Assembly (NCBI GenBank): GCA_036263455.1
Contig: DATAGZ010000002.1
Span: forward strand, 1-64,000
Direction: 5' to 3'
Length of the DNA: 64,000 nt
From: DATAGZ01 sp036263455
Lineage (GTDB): Bacteria; Pseudomonadota; Alphaproteobacteria; Dongiales; Dongiaceae
The stretch's first letter is position 1; each line of letters starts with the position of its first letter. The notes under the pieces are model-generated. The model did not search any database and was not told the origin of the DNA. It was given only the letters and a program-made list of their open reading frames with translations. Positions 43,914-52,232 of this stretch are shown here, in pieces. The translations under genes were made by a program, and so were the position numbers.

Positions 43914-45602
43914 ATGACCGATATTCGCACATCCACCGCGGATGCATTAAGCTTGGCGGCAGTCATCAGCCGGTCCTTCGCCGCGTCGCTGAATATCGAA
44001 CGGACGACCCGCGCCGTGCTTGAGCAGATCGTCTCGGCGCTCGCGGCGCAAGCCGGGGCACTCTTCCTGTTCGACGAAGAGGAGCGGCAGCTGATCTGCC
44101 GCGCCAGCGTCGGCCCGGCCTCGGTCGAGGGTATGGCACTTCCCCGCGGCGAGGGCGTCGTCGGACGTGCCGCCGCGACCGATTCGGTCATCGCCGTCCA
44201 CGAAGCGTATACCGATGAAATTTTTTCGTCCCGGCTTGACGCCCAAACCGGCTTCAAGACGACGTCGCTGCTCTGCGCTCCGCTGCGGGCGGGAGACCGC
44301 GTGCTGGGCGCGGTGGAGATCGTCAACAAACGCACCCAGGCCCGTTTCGATGCCCAGGACGAAGCCTTGCTGCGGGTGGCCGCGTCCGCCGCAGCGCTCG
44401 CGATCAGTCATGCCCGCCTGGCCGAGCAACTGATTGCCCAGGAAGGACTCAAACGCGAAGTGGAGCTGGCCGCGCGCATTCAGCAATCGCTACTGCCCCC
44501 CATCGATCCGGACTTGCCCCTGCGTGGGGTCAATCTTCCGGCGCGCCAAGTATCTGGCGATTTCTTCGATTATTTCGCCCTTCCCGATGGGCGCATCACT
44601 TTTGCCTTGGGCGACGTATCGGGCAAGGGCGTGAACGCGGCCCTTCTGATGGCGAAAACGGCGAGCCTGCTGCGCTGTTTGGGCAAGGCGGTTAGCGACC
44701 CGGGACGCCTGCTCAGTCTCGTCAATCGCGAGATCTGCGATACCCAGGCCGAAGGCATGTTCGTCACCTGCATCGTCGGCTACATCGATCCCGAGCGGCG
44801 CGAGATCTGCCTGGCCAATGCCGGCCACTTGCCCGCCCTCTTCTGGACACCCGACGGAAAGATCCGATACCTCCCCGCCGAGGCACCGCCGCTCGGCCTG
44901 CTCGCCGATGCGTATTTCGAACCGGAGATTCATCCGACCCTCGATGGCCAGCTTCTCCTCTATACGGATGGGTTGAGCGAAGCATCCCTGCAGCCCGGCC
45001 ACGAAAACGAGCTCGGCATCGATGGCGTGGCCGCCCTGTTCGCGCGCGTGGCCGACCGGCCGCTCGATACGCGGCTCAGCGAGATCCTGCACGGCGCCGG
45101 CCTGACCGCCGAGAACGTGCGAGACGATGCCACGCTCCTTCTGCTCGATACCGCTTCCCTGCCCGTCCGGGTCCGCGAGGACGAGCCCGCCAGCGATCAG
45201 CACGTCCACTTGACCATTAATGCCGATCCCAAGAATCTCCGTCTGGTGCGCGGTCTGGTTCTCGCGGCTGCCCAGGGTTTTCCCGCAACCGAGATCGACG
45301 ATATTCTGGTCGCGGTGAGCGAAGCGCTGGAAAATATCATGCTGCACGGCTATCGCGGCGACCGCCAAGGACGGATCGACATCCAGATCATTCCCCAGCC
45401 AGACGGTATGGTCTTTCGCCTGCGCGATTACGCACCGCCGATCGATACCGCCAAGATCAAGCCGCGCGCGCTCGACGATATCCGCCCTGGCGGGTTGGGG
45501 ACTCATTTCATCGCCCACGTCATGGACCGGATCAGTTATCTTCCCGCGCCAGGGGGTCGCGGAAATATTTTGGAGCTGGTCAAGCGTCGCCCTCATAAAT
45601 AA
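43914..45602 (+). CDS. GAF-PP2C-HATPase partner-switching regulator
   Basis: A 562-aa three-domain protein: GAF sensor (about 12-165), SpoIIE/RsbU-type PP2C phosphatase (about 195-412; metal aspartates D216 in SGDFFD, D234 in GDVSGKG, D352 in TDGLSE, D405 in RDDATLL), and a GHKL HATPase of the anti-sigma-factor serine kinase type (about 425-555; N-box SEALENIMLHGY with E470 and N474, G-box PGGLGTHF). It thus combines phosphatase and kinase activities that act on a STAS partner. No membrane segment. It diverges from the STAS-mla operon, 76 bases apart. Confidence 0.9.
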   Translation: MTDIRTSTADALSLAAVISRSFAASLNIERTTRAVLEQIVSALAAQAGALFLFDEEERQLICRASVGPASVEGMALPRGEGVVGRAAATDSVIAVHEAYTDEIFSSRLDAQTGFKTTSLLCAPLRAGDRVLGAVEIVNKRTQARFDAQDEALLRVAASAAALAISHARLAEQLIAQEGLKREVELAARIQQSLLPPIDPDLPLRGVNLPARQVSGDFFDYFALPDGRITFALGDVSGKGVNAALLMAKTASLLRCLGKAVSDPGRLLSLVNREICDTQAEGMFVTCIVGYIDPERREICLANAGHLPALFWTPDGKIRYLPAEAPPLGLLADAYFEPEIHPTLDGQLLLYTDGLSEASLQPGHENELGIDGVAALFARVADRPLDTRLSEILHGAGLTAENVRDDATLLLLDTASLPVRVREDEPASDQHVHLTINADPKNLRLVRGLVLAAAQGFPATEIDDILVAVSEALENIMLHGYRGDRQGRIDIQIIPQPDGMVFRLRDYAPPIDTAKIKPRALDDIRPGGLGTHFIAHVMDRISYLPAPGGRGNILELVKRRPHK

Positions 45603-45765
45603 TTGTGTTCCCGGTGCGGCTTGACAGAAGAGGGTGCGCGGGCTTTGCTGACGCTATCGCCATGGACCGCCTCGATCGCCTTCTTGCCCACCGTCTCGCT
45701 CGTCCGCAAGAGGTCCTGTCTCGCGGAAAAGAGAGAGCACACGCGAAGAATCGGACGGAAGAGCG

Positions 45766-46656
45766 TTGAAAAGCGCGGTCTGCCTCATGGTCAAGAACGA
45801 GGAGCATGACCTCGCCGAATGGCTGGCCTTCCATCACATCATTGGTTTCGATGCCTGTGTGGTCTTCGATCACGAATCGACCGACGGCACGGATCGCGTC
45901 CTAGCGAAGGCGGCGAGAGTACAAGATGTGCGGGTGATCCGCTGGCGCTCGAAACAACCGGATGCCCAAACCACCGCCTATCGCGAGTGCTTGCGGCGCT
46001 TCAAGCGCCACTTCGATTGGATCGCCTTCCTGGATTCCGACGAGTTCTTGATTCCCAAGGGCGAGCCGACCGTTCGCCCCATGCTCGAGCGCCTGTCGCG
46101 CCATAGCCAGATCGCCATCAATGAGGCGTTTTTCGGCACGTCAGGCCACGACCGGTTTCCTCTCGGCCTGGTCCTCGAATCCTTTCGGCGCCGCGCGGAA
46201 AACGGCTTCGATCCCAACAATCTGGTCAAGCCGATCGTGCGGCCCTCCCACGTGCGCCGGGTGGTCAATCCCCATGCCTTCGAAGTTTCCGGCACCACCG
46301 TCACGCCGTCCGGCCAACCCGCCGAATGGACGGACACGTTTGGAAAGCTCAAGAGCCCGCCGGACTATGCGCGCTGTCAAGTGAATCATTATTTTCTGCG
46401 CTCGCGGCAACATTGGGAAAACAAGCTGCGCCGCAGCTATCCCAACCCGAACGATGCGCGCGCCCCGGCGCACTTCGCCTGGTACGATCGTAACGAAATC
46501 GAGGATGGAAGCGCGGATCCCTATATCGAGGCCACGCGACGCCAGCGCGACCGCATTCTCGCGGCGCGAACAGGAGGGTCGCTGCTGTCTCGGTTTTTTC
46601 CTGCCACGGTTGCGCGCCGCCTCGCGGTGAGGAAGGCAGAGAAGCGGCAATGGTGA
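45766..46656 (+). CDS. Glycosyltransferase family 2/GT92-like
   Basis: A 296-aa GT-A fold protein. The start is the TTG at 45766, five bases after GGAAGAG (a good Shine-Dalgarno); the first ATG, at residue 8, would remove a core strand. VCLMVKNEEHDLAEWLAFHH and FDHESTDGT are the nucleotide-sugar side, DWIAFLDSDEF the DxD metal site (D90-S-D92), and CQVNHYFLRSRQHWENKLR is typical of DUF23/GT92-like enzymes. Substrate unknown. It begins a same-strand run toward the LPS and lipid genes. Confidence 0.82.
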   Translation: MKSAVCLMVKNEEHDLAEWLAFHHIIGFDACVVFDHESTDGTDRVLAKAARVQDVRVIRWRSKQPDAQTTAYRECLRRFKRHFDWIAFLDSDEFLIPKGEPTVRPMLERLSRHSQIAINEAFFGTSGHDRFPLGLVLESFRRRAENGFDPNNLVKPIVRPSHVRRVVNPHAFEVSGTTVTPSGQPAEWTDTFGKLKSPPDYARCQVNHYFLRSRQHWENKLRRSYPNPNDARAPAHFAWYDRNEIEDGSADPYIEATRRQRDRILAARTGGSLLSRFFPATVARRLAVRKAEKRQW

Positions 46657-46687
46657 CAGCCCTGTCGCCAACGGCTACAACGCCCGC

Positions 46688-47554
46688 ATGGCCGTTCTCG
46701 CGCATCTTTCCGACCCTCATCTCGGCCCACTGCCGCGTACTCCTTGGACTGCCCTGCTGAATAAGCGCCTGAGCGGTTTTCTTTCCTGGCAGACCAAGCG
46801 CCGGTTTTTATATCAAGAAGAACCGCGCCGCGCGATCCTCGCCGACCTCCGCGCGCACGCGCCAGGCCATATCGCCGTCACCGGCGATCTCATCAATCTT
46901 TCTCTCCGCGCGGAATACCCGCCTGCTTTGAACTGGCTTAGAAGACTCGGGACCGCCCAAGAGGTCAGCCTGGTTCCCGGCAATCACGATTGCTACGTGC
47001 CGGTCCAGCCCGGCAAAAAGGCCTGGGCAGAGTACATGGGTGGCGATGATTTTCCCTATCTGCGGCGCTGGGGAGAGGTCGCGCTGATTGGCGTGACCAC
47101 AGCGGTGCCGATGCCTGTCTTTCTCGCCGCCGGCCGGATGGGACAAGACCAAGGTGAACGCCTCCGCCGGCTGTTGAGGGAAAGCCGTGGTCTGTTCCGC
47201 GTCGTCATGATGCACCATCCGCCTTATGGCGAGCGCCGATTCTGGCGCAAGGCCCTGCACGACGCCGCGGAATTTCGGGCAATCGTCGCCGCGGAAGGCG
47301 CGGAATTGATCCTGCACGGTCACATGCACCGCACCATGATGCGCACGATTCCCGCGGCAGGAAAGGTCTGCCCCGTGATTGGGGTCGCCTCCTGCGCGGC
47401 GGTGATTTCAAATCACGTCGAGCCTGCCGCCTATCATCTCTACGACATTGCGCGCGACGGGTCCGGCTGGCTCGTCCAAACACGCGTCCGTGGCCTTGCC
47501 CCGCATCAGAGTGCTGTCGCCGAGCGTGGGCGGTTTACCCTCCGGATCGCTTGA
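46688..47554 (+). CDS. Calcineurin-like metallophosphoesterase
   Basis: A 288-aa phosphoesterase with all metal motifs: LSDPHLG (D9, H11), VTGDLIN, VPGNHDC, MMHHPPY and LHGHMHR. The motif spacing is of the class III/CpdA-like type; the target could be a cyclic nucleotide, a nucleotide-lipid or a small phosphodiester. It sits before HIT and Lpt genes. A role in lipid or LPS processing such as UDP-diacylglucosamine hydrolysis (LpxH/LpxI-like) is possible but not shown. Confidence 0.87.
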   Translation: MAVLAHLSDPHLGPLPRTPWTALLNKRLSGFLSWQTKRRFLYQEEPRRAILADLRAHAPGHIAVTGDLINLSLRAEYPPALNWLRRLGTAQEVSLVPGNHDCYVPVQPGKKAWAEYMGGDDFPYLRRWGEVALIGVTTAVPMPVFLAAGRMGQDQGERLRRLLRESRGLFRVVMMHHPPYGERRFWRKALHDAAEFRAIVAAEGAELILHGHMHRTMMRTIPAAGKVCPVIGVASCAAVISNHVEPAAYHLYDIARDGSGWLVQTRVRGLAPHQSAVAERGRFTLRIA

Positions 47555-47587
47555 CAGAGGCACGCGCGCCCGCCAGTTTCGCCGATC

Positions 47588-48019
47588 ATGCCCTCCGCCA
47601 ACCCTACCATGGTGAAGTTCGGCTATCCCAATACGCTCGTAGGGGAGACGCTGCATTGGTCGCTGCTGGTGCGACCACAGCAAGCGACCTTGGGCGCGAT
47701 GGTTGCGGTATGCCGGGAGGCCGCTCTGGCTTTCGATTCTCTATCCGCGGCGGCGTTCAGCGATCTCCAGGCCATGACCCAGGGCATTCGCCGCGTTCTG
47801 GACGGCACGTTCGCGCCCGACAAGCTCAATTATGTCATGCTGATGATGGTCGATCCCGACGTGCATTTTCATGTCCTCCCCCGTTACGCGACTGAGCGCT
47901 TCTGGAATGGCGGCCGATACCAGGACCCTTACTGGCCCAAGCCGGTAGATCTGACCCAGCCGCCACCCGCCACCCCCGACATCGCGGCGCTCACGGCATT
48001 TTTGAGAGCGCGCTGGTGA
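47588..48019 (+). CDS. HIT-family protein with altered histidine triad
   Basis: A 143-aa HIT-fold protein (LKLNY-type strand, LNYVMLMMVDPDVHFHVLPRY). The catalytic triad region reads D91-V-H93-F-H95-V-L97, so the first histidine of HxHxHxx is Asp. The second, nucleophilic His and the third His remain. HIT proteins hydrolyse or transfer nucleotides (Ap4A, AMP conjugates). The substitution may alter specificity. Its stop overlaps the lptF GTG (GTGA). Confidence 0.78.
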   Translation: MPSANPTMVKFGYPNTLVGETLHWSLLVRPQQATLGAMVAVCREAALAFDSLSAAAFSDLQAMTQGIRRVLDGTFAPDKLNYVMLMMVDPDVHFHVLPRYATERFWNGGRYQDPYWPKPVDLTQPPPATPDIAALTAFLRARW

Positions 48020-49203
48020 TCCGGCGCATCGATCGTTACCTGCTTGCCCGTGTATGCTGGCCTCTGTTAGGCGCCGTCGCCATCGCGCTTGCCGCGTTGT
48101 TGCTCGAAAGGTTGATCCGCCTGCTCGACCTGCTCGCCAATAAGGGTGGGCCGCTGGGACTGATCGTGGAGATGCTCGGTAATTTGGTGCCGCACTACCT
48201 TGAGCTCGCTCTGCCGGTGGCCCTCTTCATTGGCACTCTCTATGCGGCGATGCGCTTTTCCCACGATAACGAGCTGGACGCGATGCGCTCGGCCGGCCTG
48301 TCGCTTGGACGGTTGATCCGGCCGATCATGATCGTAACGGTGGGCCTTGCTCTCTTCTGTTTCTATATCCTGGGCTATCTCGAACCCTATACCCGCTACG
48401 GCTATCGCGCGTTGCTGTATCTCGTCACCGAGACGGCATGGGATACCGCGCTTGAACGCGGCAGCTTCTTTACCGGCTTCGACGGCAAGACGATCCTGAT
48501 CGGCAATATCTCCAATGGCGGCAAGCTGCTTTCGCGGATTTTCGTCGATGAGGGCGGCGGCGGCACCAATCAGATCACGATCACGGCGCGCCAGGGGAGC
48601 TTGCAGCGCGATCCCGAGAACTACACGCTGCATCTTCTTCTGCGCGACGGCGTCAGGCTGGAAACTTCGACTACCTACGATCACAGTCCGGCGCATTTCG
48701 ATGAACTCGATATTCCGCTCTTCACCCATACGCCCGAACCGTTCCGCGAGCGGGGCGGCAGGGAGACCGAACTCGATTACGGCGAGCTCCTCAAAGCCTA
48801 TCGCGACCACGATCCCCTCATTAGCCGCAAAGCACTGAAGGCGGAGCTTCATGGGCGAATAACGCGCGCGCTGAGCGTCCTGTTCCTGCCCCTGCTGGCG
48901 GCGCCGATCGGCATTTCGTCGCGGCGTACCGCGCGTTCGCTGCGCGTCCTCGTCGGCCTCGTTTTGCTCATCGGCTATTATCAGCTGTTGGGTTTTGGAG
49001 AAAATCTTGTCGTGGACGGCCGCACGAATGCCTTCGTCGCCATATGGCTGCCCTTCGCCATTCTCGCCTTGGGGAGCAGCTGGCTGTTCTTCCTCACTTC
49101 CAGCCGGCCCGGCCAGGACAGCTTCGGCATTCTCTTCGATACGCTGGACCGAGTGGTGAGAAAAATCCGCCGATGGCTTTTTCGAGAGACTCGCCCGGCA
49201 TGA
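48016..49203 (+). CDS. lptF: LPS export ABC transporter permease LptF
   Basis: A 395-aa protein with six membrane helices around a large periplasmic beta-jellyroll (about 125-255). It starts IRRIDRYLLARVCWPLL at a GTG, has the conserved RLLDLLANKGGPLGLIVEML region and ends with a YQLLGFGENL helix and cytosolic tail. Together with LptG and LptB it extracts LPS from the inner membrane. Overlaps hit gene and lptG. Confidence 0.93.
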   Translation: MIRRIDRYLLARVCWPLLGAVAIALAALLLERLIRLLDLLANKGGPLGLIVEMLGNLVPHYLELALPVALFIGTLYAAMRFSHDNELDAMRSAGLSLGRLIRPIMIVTVGLALFCFYILGYLEPYTRYGYRALLYLVTETAWDTALERGSFFTGFDGKTILIGNISNGGKLLSRIFVDEGGGGTNQITITARQGSLQRDPENYTLHLLLRDGVRLETSTTYDHSPAHFDELDIPLFTHTPEPFRERGGRETELDYGELLKAYRDHDPLISRKALKAELHGRITRALSVLFLPLLAAPIGISSRRTARSLRVLVGLVLLIGYYQLLGFGENLVVDGRTNAFVAIWLPFAILALGSSWLFFLTSSRPGQDSFGILFDTLDRVVRKIRRWLFRETRPA

Positions 49204-50288
49204 GATGCTTCTTGCGCTACGTTTCACGGCTGTTTGTCGAATACCTTATCCTGGTCTGGGTGGGGTTCACCGCGCTATTGCAGATCTTCGACCTGCTCTC
49301 TAATTCCGATGAGATCCAGCAGCGCTTTCCGGGATCCTTCACCCATATCGCTACCTACGCGCTGTGGCGCATTCCATCCATTGCGAGCTTTCTGCTCCCC
49401 TTTGCCGTGCTGCTTGCCTTGTTGCTCACGCTGAGCCGGCTCGAACGGAATTCCGAAATTCTCGCCTATAAGGCAGCGGGCGCCCCATACAGCTTCGTGC
49501 TTCTGGCCTTGATGCCGGCGGTAAGCGCCGTCGCGATACTGCATTTTTTCATGGCCGATAGATTCGTCCCTTATTCCGTCGCCCATCTCGAAAAAGCCGG
49601 CCTTAACCTGGCGATCGATCAGGCAGCCGACAATACCGCCCTTCCGGTCTGGCGCAGAGACGGCAACACCGTGATCCGTGTGGGCACCGTCTGGCTCGAA
49701 GGCATATTGCTTGCCCACCCCAATCTCTATTTTCGCGCTCCGGACGGAACGCTGGAACAGGTCCTGTTCGCCAATCGGGCAGCGTACGAGCCGCGTAACA
49801 AAGTATGGCATTTCTACGATGTCCATGGGATTGATTTGCGTGCATCGGCCGATCAGCGCCAAAGCTGGCAGGCGGACTATTACTGGCAATCCAGCCTCGT
49901 GCCCAATGATTTTGCCGGATTGAGCGAGAAGCCCGAGAGCCTCACCTTCAAACAGATCGCAAGCTATGCCTTGGGGGACCGGACCGGGCCGAGGCCGGCC
50001 TATTTTTACACGACCTGGCTGTTCCGACGCTTTCTCCTCCCGATCAGTACGCTCCTGATGGTCCTGCTTGCCGCACCGGTCGCGCAAGCCCTCCAGCGGC
50101 GCGACCGCTCGTTGACCTTGGGCATGACCGCGGGCTTTCTGCTCGGCTTCCTTTATTTCATCGCGGATGGCATGTCGCTCTCGCTGGGCGAATCGGGTGC
50201 GCTTCCGCCCTTTCTTGCCGCCAGCCTTCCTATTCTGCTATTCGCCTCGCTGGGCGGCCTCGCTTTGATCCGCGCGGAAGGCTATTGA
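49200..50288 (+). CDS. lptG: LPS export ABC transporter permease LptG
   Basis: A 362-aa permease starting at the ATG overlapping the lptF stop (ATGA). LVWVGFTALLQIFDLLSNSDEI and FAVLLALLLTLSRLERNSEILAYKAAGA are the LptG landmarks; a periplasmic domain and three C-terminal helices follow. LptB and the bridging proteins LptC/LptA are not in the window. The stop overlaps the next lipid gene by one base. Confidence 0.94.
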   Translation: MRCFLRYVSRLFVEYLILVWVGFTALLQIFDLLSNSDEIQQRFPGSFTHIATYALWRIPSIASFLLPFAVLLALLLTLSRLERNSEILAYKAAGAPYSFVLLALMPAVSAVAILHFFMADRFVPYSVAHLEKAGLNLAIDQAADNTALPVWRRDGNTVIRVGTVWLEGILLAHPNLYFRAPDGTLEQVLFANRAAYEPRNKVWHFYDVHGIDLRASADQRQSWQADYYWQSSLVPNDFAGLSEKPESLTFKQIASYALGDRTGPRPAYFYTTWLFRRFLLPISTLLMVLLAAPVAQALQRRDRSLTLGMTAGFLLGFLYFIADGMSLSLGESGALPPFLAASLPILLFASLGGLALIRAEGY

Positions 50289-51442
50289 TGATTCTTCTCC
50301 TGATCGGCCATAGAGACGCGCCGCTGGTTTTCGGCCTGACCGTCCTGGAACGGCATGTTCGGGCCGTCCGCAAGGCTGGTTTCGATCCGCAAGCCCTCAT
50401 CGTCGAGGCCGCGCCTTCGCTTGATCTTCCCGACCGGATCGACCACGTGCCGGTGAAGCGGGCCGAGGGCGCGCGCCTGGCAGAGATCGTCGCGGACGAG
50501 GCACCCGTCCTGCTGCTGGAGGCGAACAGCATCGTGGATTGGCGCCTGATCGCCCAGCTCGGCGCGGCCGGAAAACCGGCGATTGCGCGTGACGGCGGGG
50601 GTTTTTGCGCATTCCTTTCCGATTCCCGGGCGTTCGCCGGCGCGACCATCGCCGAGACGCTCGCCGCATTGCCGGCCTTCACCCAGGAAGATTTTCGGGG
50701 ATTCATCGCCAAGCTCCGGCGCACGCAGCCCTTCTATATCCTGCCTGCGCGCAATGAGGATGACCGATCAAAGGCGGAGCGCTTCCTTTTCTGGTCCAAT
50801 TACAAAGGATCGACGGACCTGTTCACGCGGTACGTCTATCCGCCTCTCGTATGGCTGCTGCTGCGTCCGCTCGCGCGCCTGCGCGTCGATCCCAACATCG
50901 TGACCTGGATCAGCGTGGCATTGACGCTGCTCGCCGTTCCGCTTTTCGCTCTTGGCCATTTCACGCTTGGTTTTATCTGTGCCTACGGCATGAGCGTGCT
51001 CGATTCGGTCGATGGCAAGCTCGCCCGCTTGACTTTCGCCGATTCCAAGTTCGGCCATTACCTCGATCACGGGCTGGACGTTATCCACCCACCGCTCTGG
51101 TACTTCGCCTGGGCCATCGGATTGGCCCGGCTCAGCCATCACGACGCGCTTCCGGCAGTGGCGGCGCTGCTCTGCCTGTTCTATGTCATGGATCGGCTGA
51201 TTCTGCTCATTTATCCGACCCTTTACGGCAGGGGCCTGCACAATCATGCGCGGATCGATGCCCTGCTGCGGGCCATCATCGCGCGGCGCAATATCAACCT
51301 GCCGCTCTTCACCGCCGGCTATTATCTGGGCGTCGGCGAGCCGGTCTATTTCCTCATCCTGTTCTGGACCATGGCGACCTGCCTTTATCACGGGCTGCGC
51401 ACTGTTTATGTCGTCACGCTCGATCCCCCTCGCCTTGCCTAA
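50288..51442 (+). CDS. CDP-alcohol phosphatidyltransferase with N-terminal extra domain
   Basis: A 384-aa two-domain protein. Residues about 170-380 form a CDP-alcohol phosphotransferase with D239-x2-D242-G243-x2-A246-R247-x8-G256-x3-D260-x3-D264. The first 165 residues (LLIGHRDAPLVFGLTVLERHVRAV...) resemble a nucleotidyltransferase fold that lacks the glycine-rich GxGxR loop, so it is probably degenerate. SNYKGSTDLFTRYVYPP joins the halves, as in enzymes that make inositol- or other headgroup phospholipids. It has a TGATG junction with lptG and opens the lipid cluster. Confidence 0.87.
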   Translation: MILLLIGHRDAPLVFGLTVLERHVRAVRKAGFDPQALIVEAAPSLDLPDRIDHVPVKRAEGARLAEIVADEAPVLLLEANSIVDWRLIAQLGAAGKPAIARDGGGFCAFLSDSRAFAGATIAETLAALPAFTQEDFRGFIAKLRRTQPFYILPARNEDDRSKAERFLFWSNYKGSTDLFTRYVYPPLVWLLLRPLARLRVDPNIVTWISVALTLLAVPLFALGHFTLGFICAYGMSVLDSVDGKLARLTFADSKFGHYLDHGLDVIHPPLWYFAWAIGLARLSHHDALPAVAALLCLFYVMDRLILLIYPTLYGRGLHNHARIDALLRAIIARRNINLPLFTAGYYLGVGEPVYFLILFWTMATCLYHGLRTVYVVTLDPPRLA

Positions 51443-51468
51443 GGGCGAGGGTTTGGATATGGTGGGCC

Positions 51469-52227
51469 ATGGTTTGGGGTTTCTGGAAGAATCGCACGCA
51501 TAACCTGGCGCGGATGAGCCTGCGCGAGCTGGTATTCGCCTATGCCACCTATCCGGCCGTGCTCGTCTATGCCGCGCTCGCGCTCGGGGCGCTGGTGATT
51601 GCCTTTCGCAAGCCGGCGAGCGGGACAGCGCTCGGCCTCGCGGTCTTGCTGACCATTCTGGTCTATCCCCTCGTCTGGTACATGCTGCACCGCTTCGTGC
51701 TGCACGGGCAGTTCCTGTATCGCTCGGCCCTGACCGCGCGGGTGTGGAAACGCATCCATTTCGATCATCACCAGGACCCGCACAATCTGGTGGTGCTGTT
51801 CGGTGCGCTCTATACGACGCTCCCGACCATCGCCCTGGTCACCCTGCCCATCGGCTGGGCCCTGGGCGGCGGCGCGGCCGCGGCCATGGCGTTTGCCACG
51901 GGCATCCTCTGGACCTGCTTTTATGAATTCTGCCATTGCGTACAACATCTGAATACCGCACCCAAGACCGCTTTTTTCAAGCGCATCAAGCAATGGCACC
52001 TCGCCCATCATTTCCATAATGAACAGGGCAATTACGGCATCACCAATTATTTCTGGGACAGGCTATTCGGCACCTTCTACGACCGCCCCGCCAATCGGCC
52101 CAAGAGCGCAACGGTCTTCAATATCGGCTATACGGAGGAGATGGCGCGCCGCTATCCCTGGGTGAGCATGCACTCCTCAGGCTCGCGCGGCGACGGCAAT
52201 CCCCGCCGCTTCCGCGTTCCATCCTGA
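51469..52227 (+). CDS. Fatty acid hydroxylase/sterol desaturase family protein
   Basis: A 252-aa membrane di-iron enzyme. Four hydrophobic segments carry the eight-histidine set: H74-x4-H79, H97-x2-H100-H101, H156-x3-H160 and H177-x2-H180-H181. That arrangement is typical of the fatty acid hydroxylase superfamily, which hydroxylates or desaturates acyl chains or sphingoid bases. I start at the ATG at 51469 (no strong ribosome site). Its neighbours suggest it tailors a lipid built by the phosphotransferase and the GNAT-like acyltransferase. Confidence 0.86.
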   Translation: MVWGFWKNRTHNLARMSLRELVFAYATYPAVLVYAALALGALVIAFRKPASGTALGLAVLLTILVYPLVWYMLHRFVLHGQFLYRSALTARVWKRIHFDHHQDPHNLVVLFGALYTTLPTIALVTLPIGWALGGGAAAAMAFATGILWTCFYEFCHCVQHLNTAPKTAFFKRIKQWHLAHHFHNEQGNYGITNYFWDRLFGTFYDRPANRPKSATVFNIGYTEEMARRYPWVSMHSSGSRGDGNPRRFRVPS

Positions 52228-52232
52228 GCACC

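Noticed and set aside
45603..45809. A 68-codon frame between the PP2C regulator and the glycosyltransferase.
   Set aside because: It overlaps the glycosyltransferase start in another frame, has no ribosome binding site and no recognisable composition.
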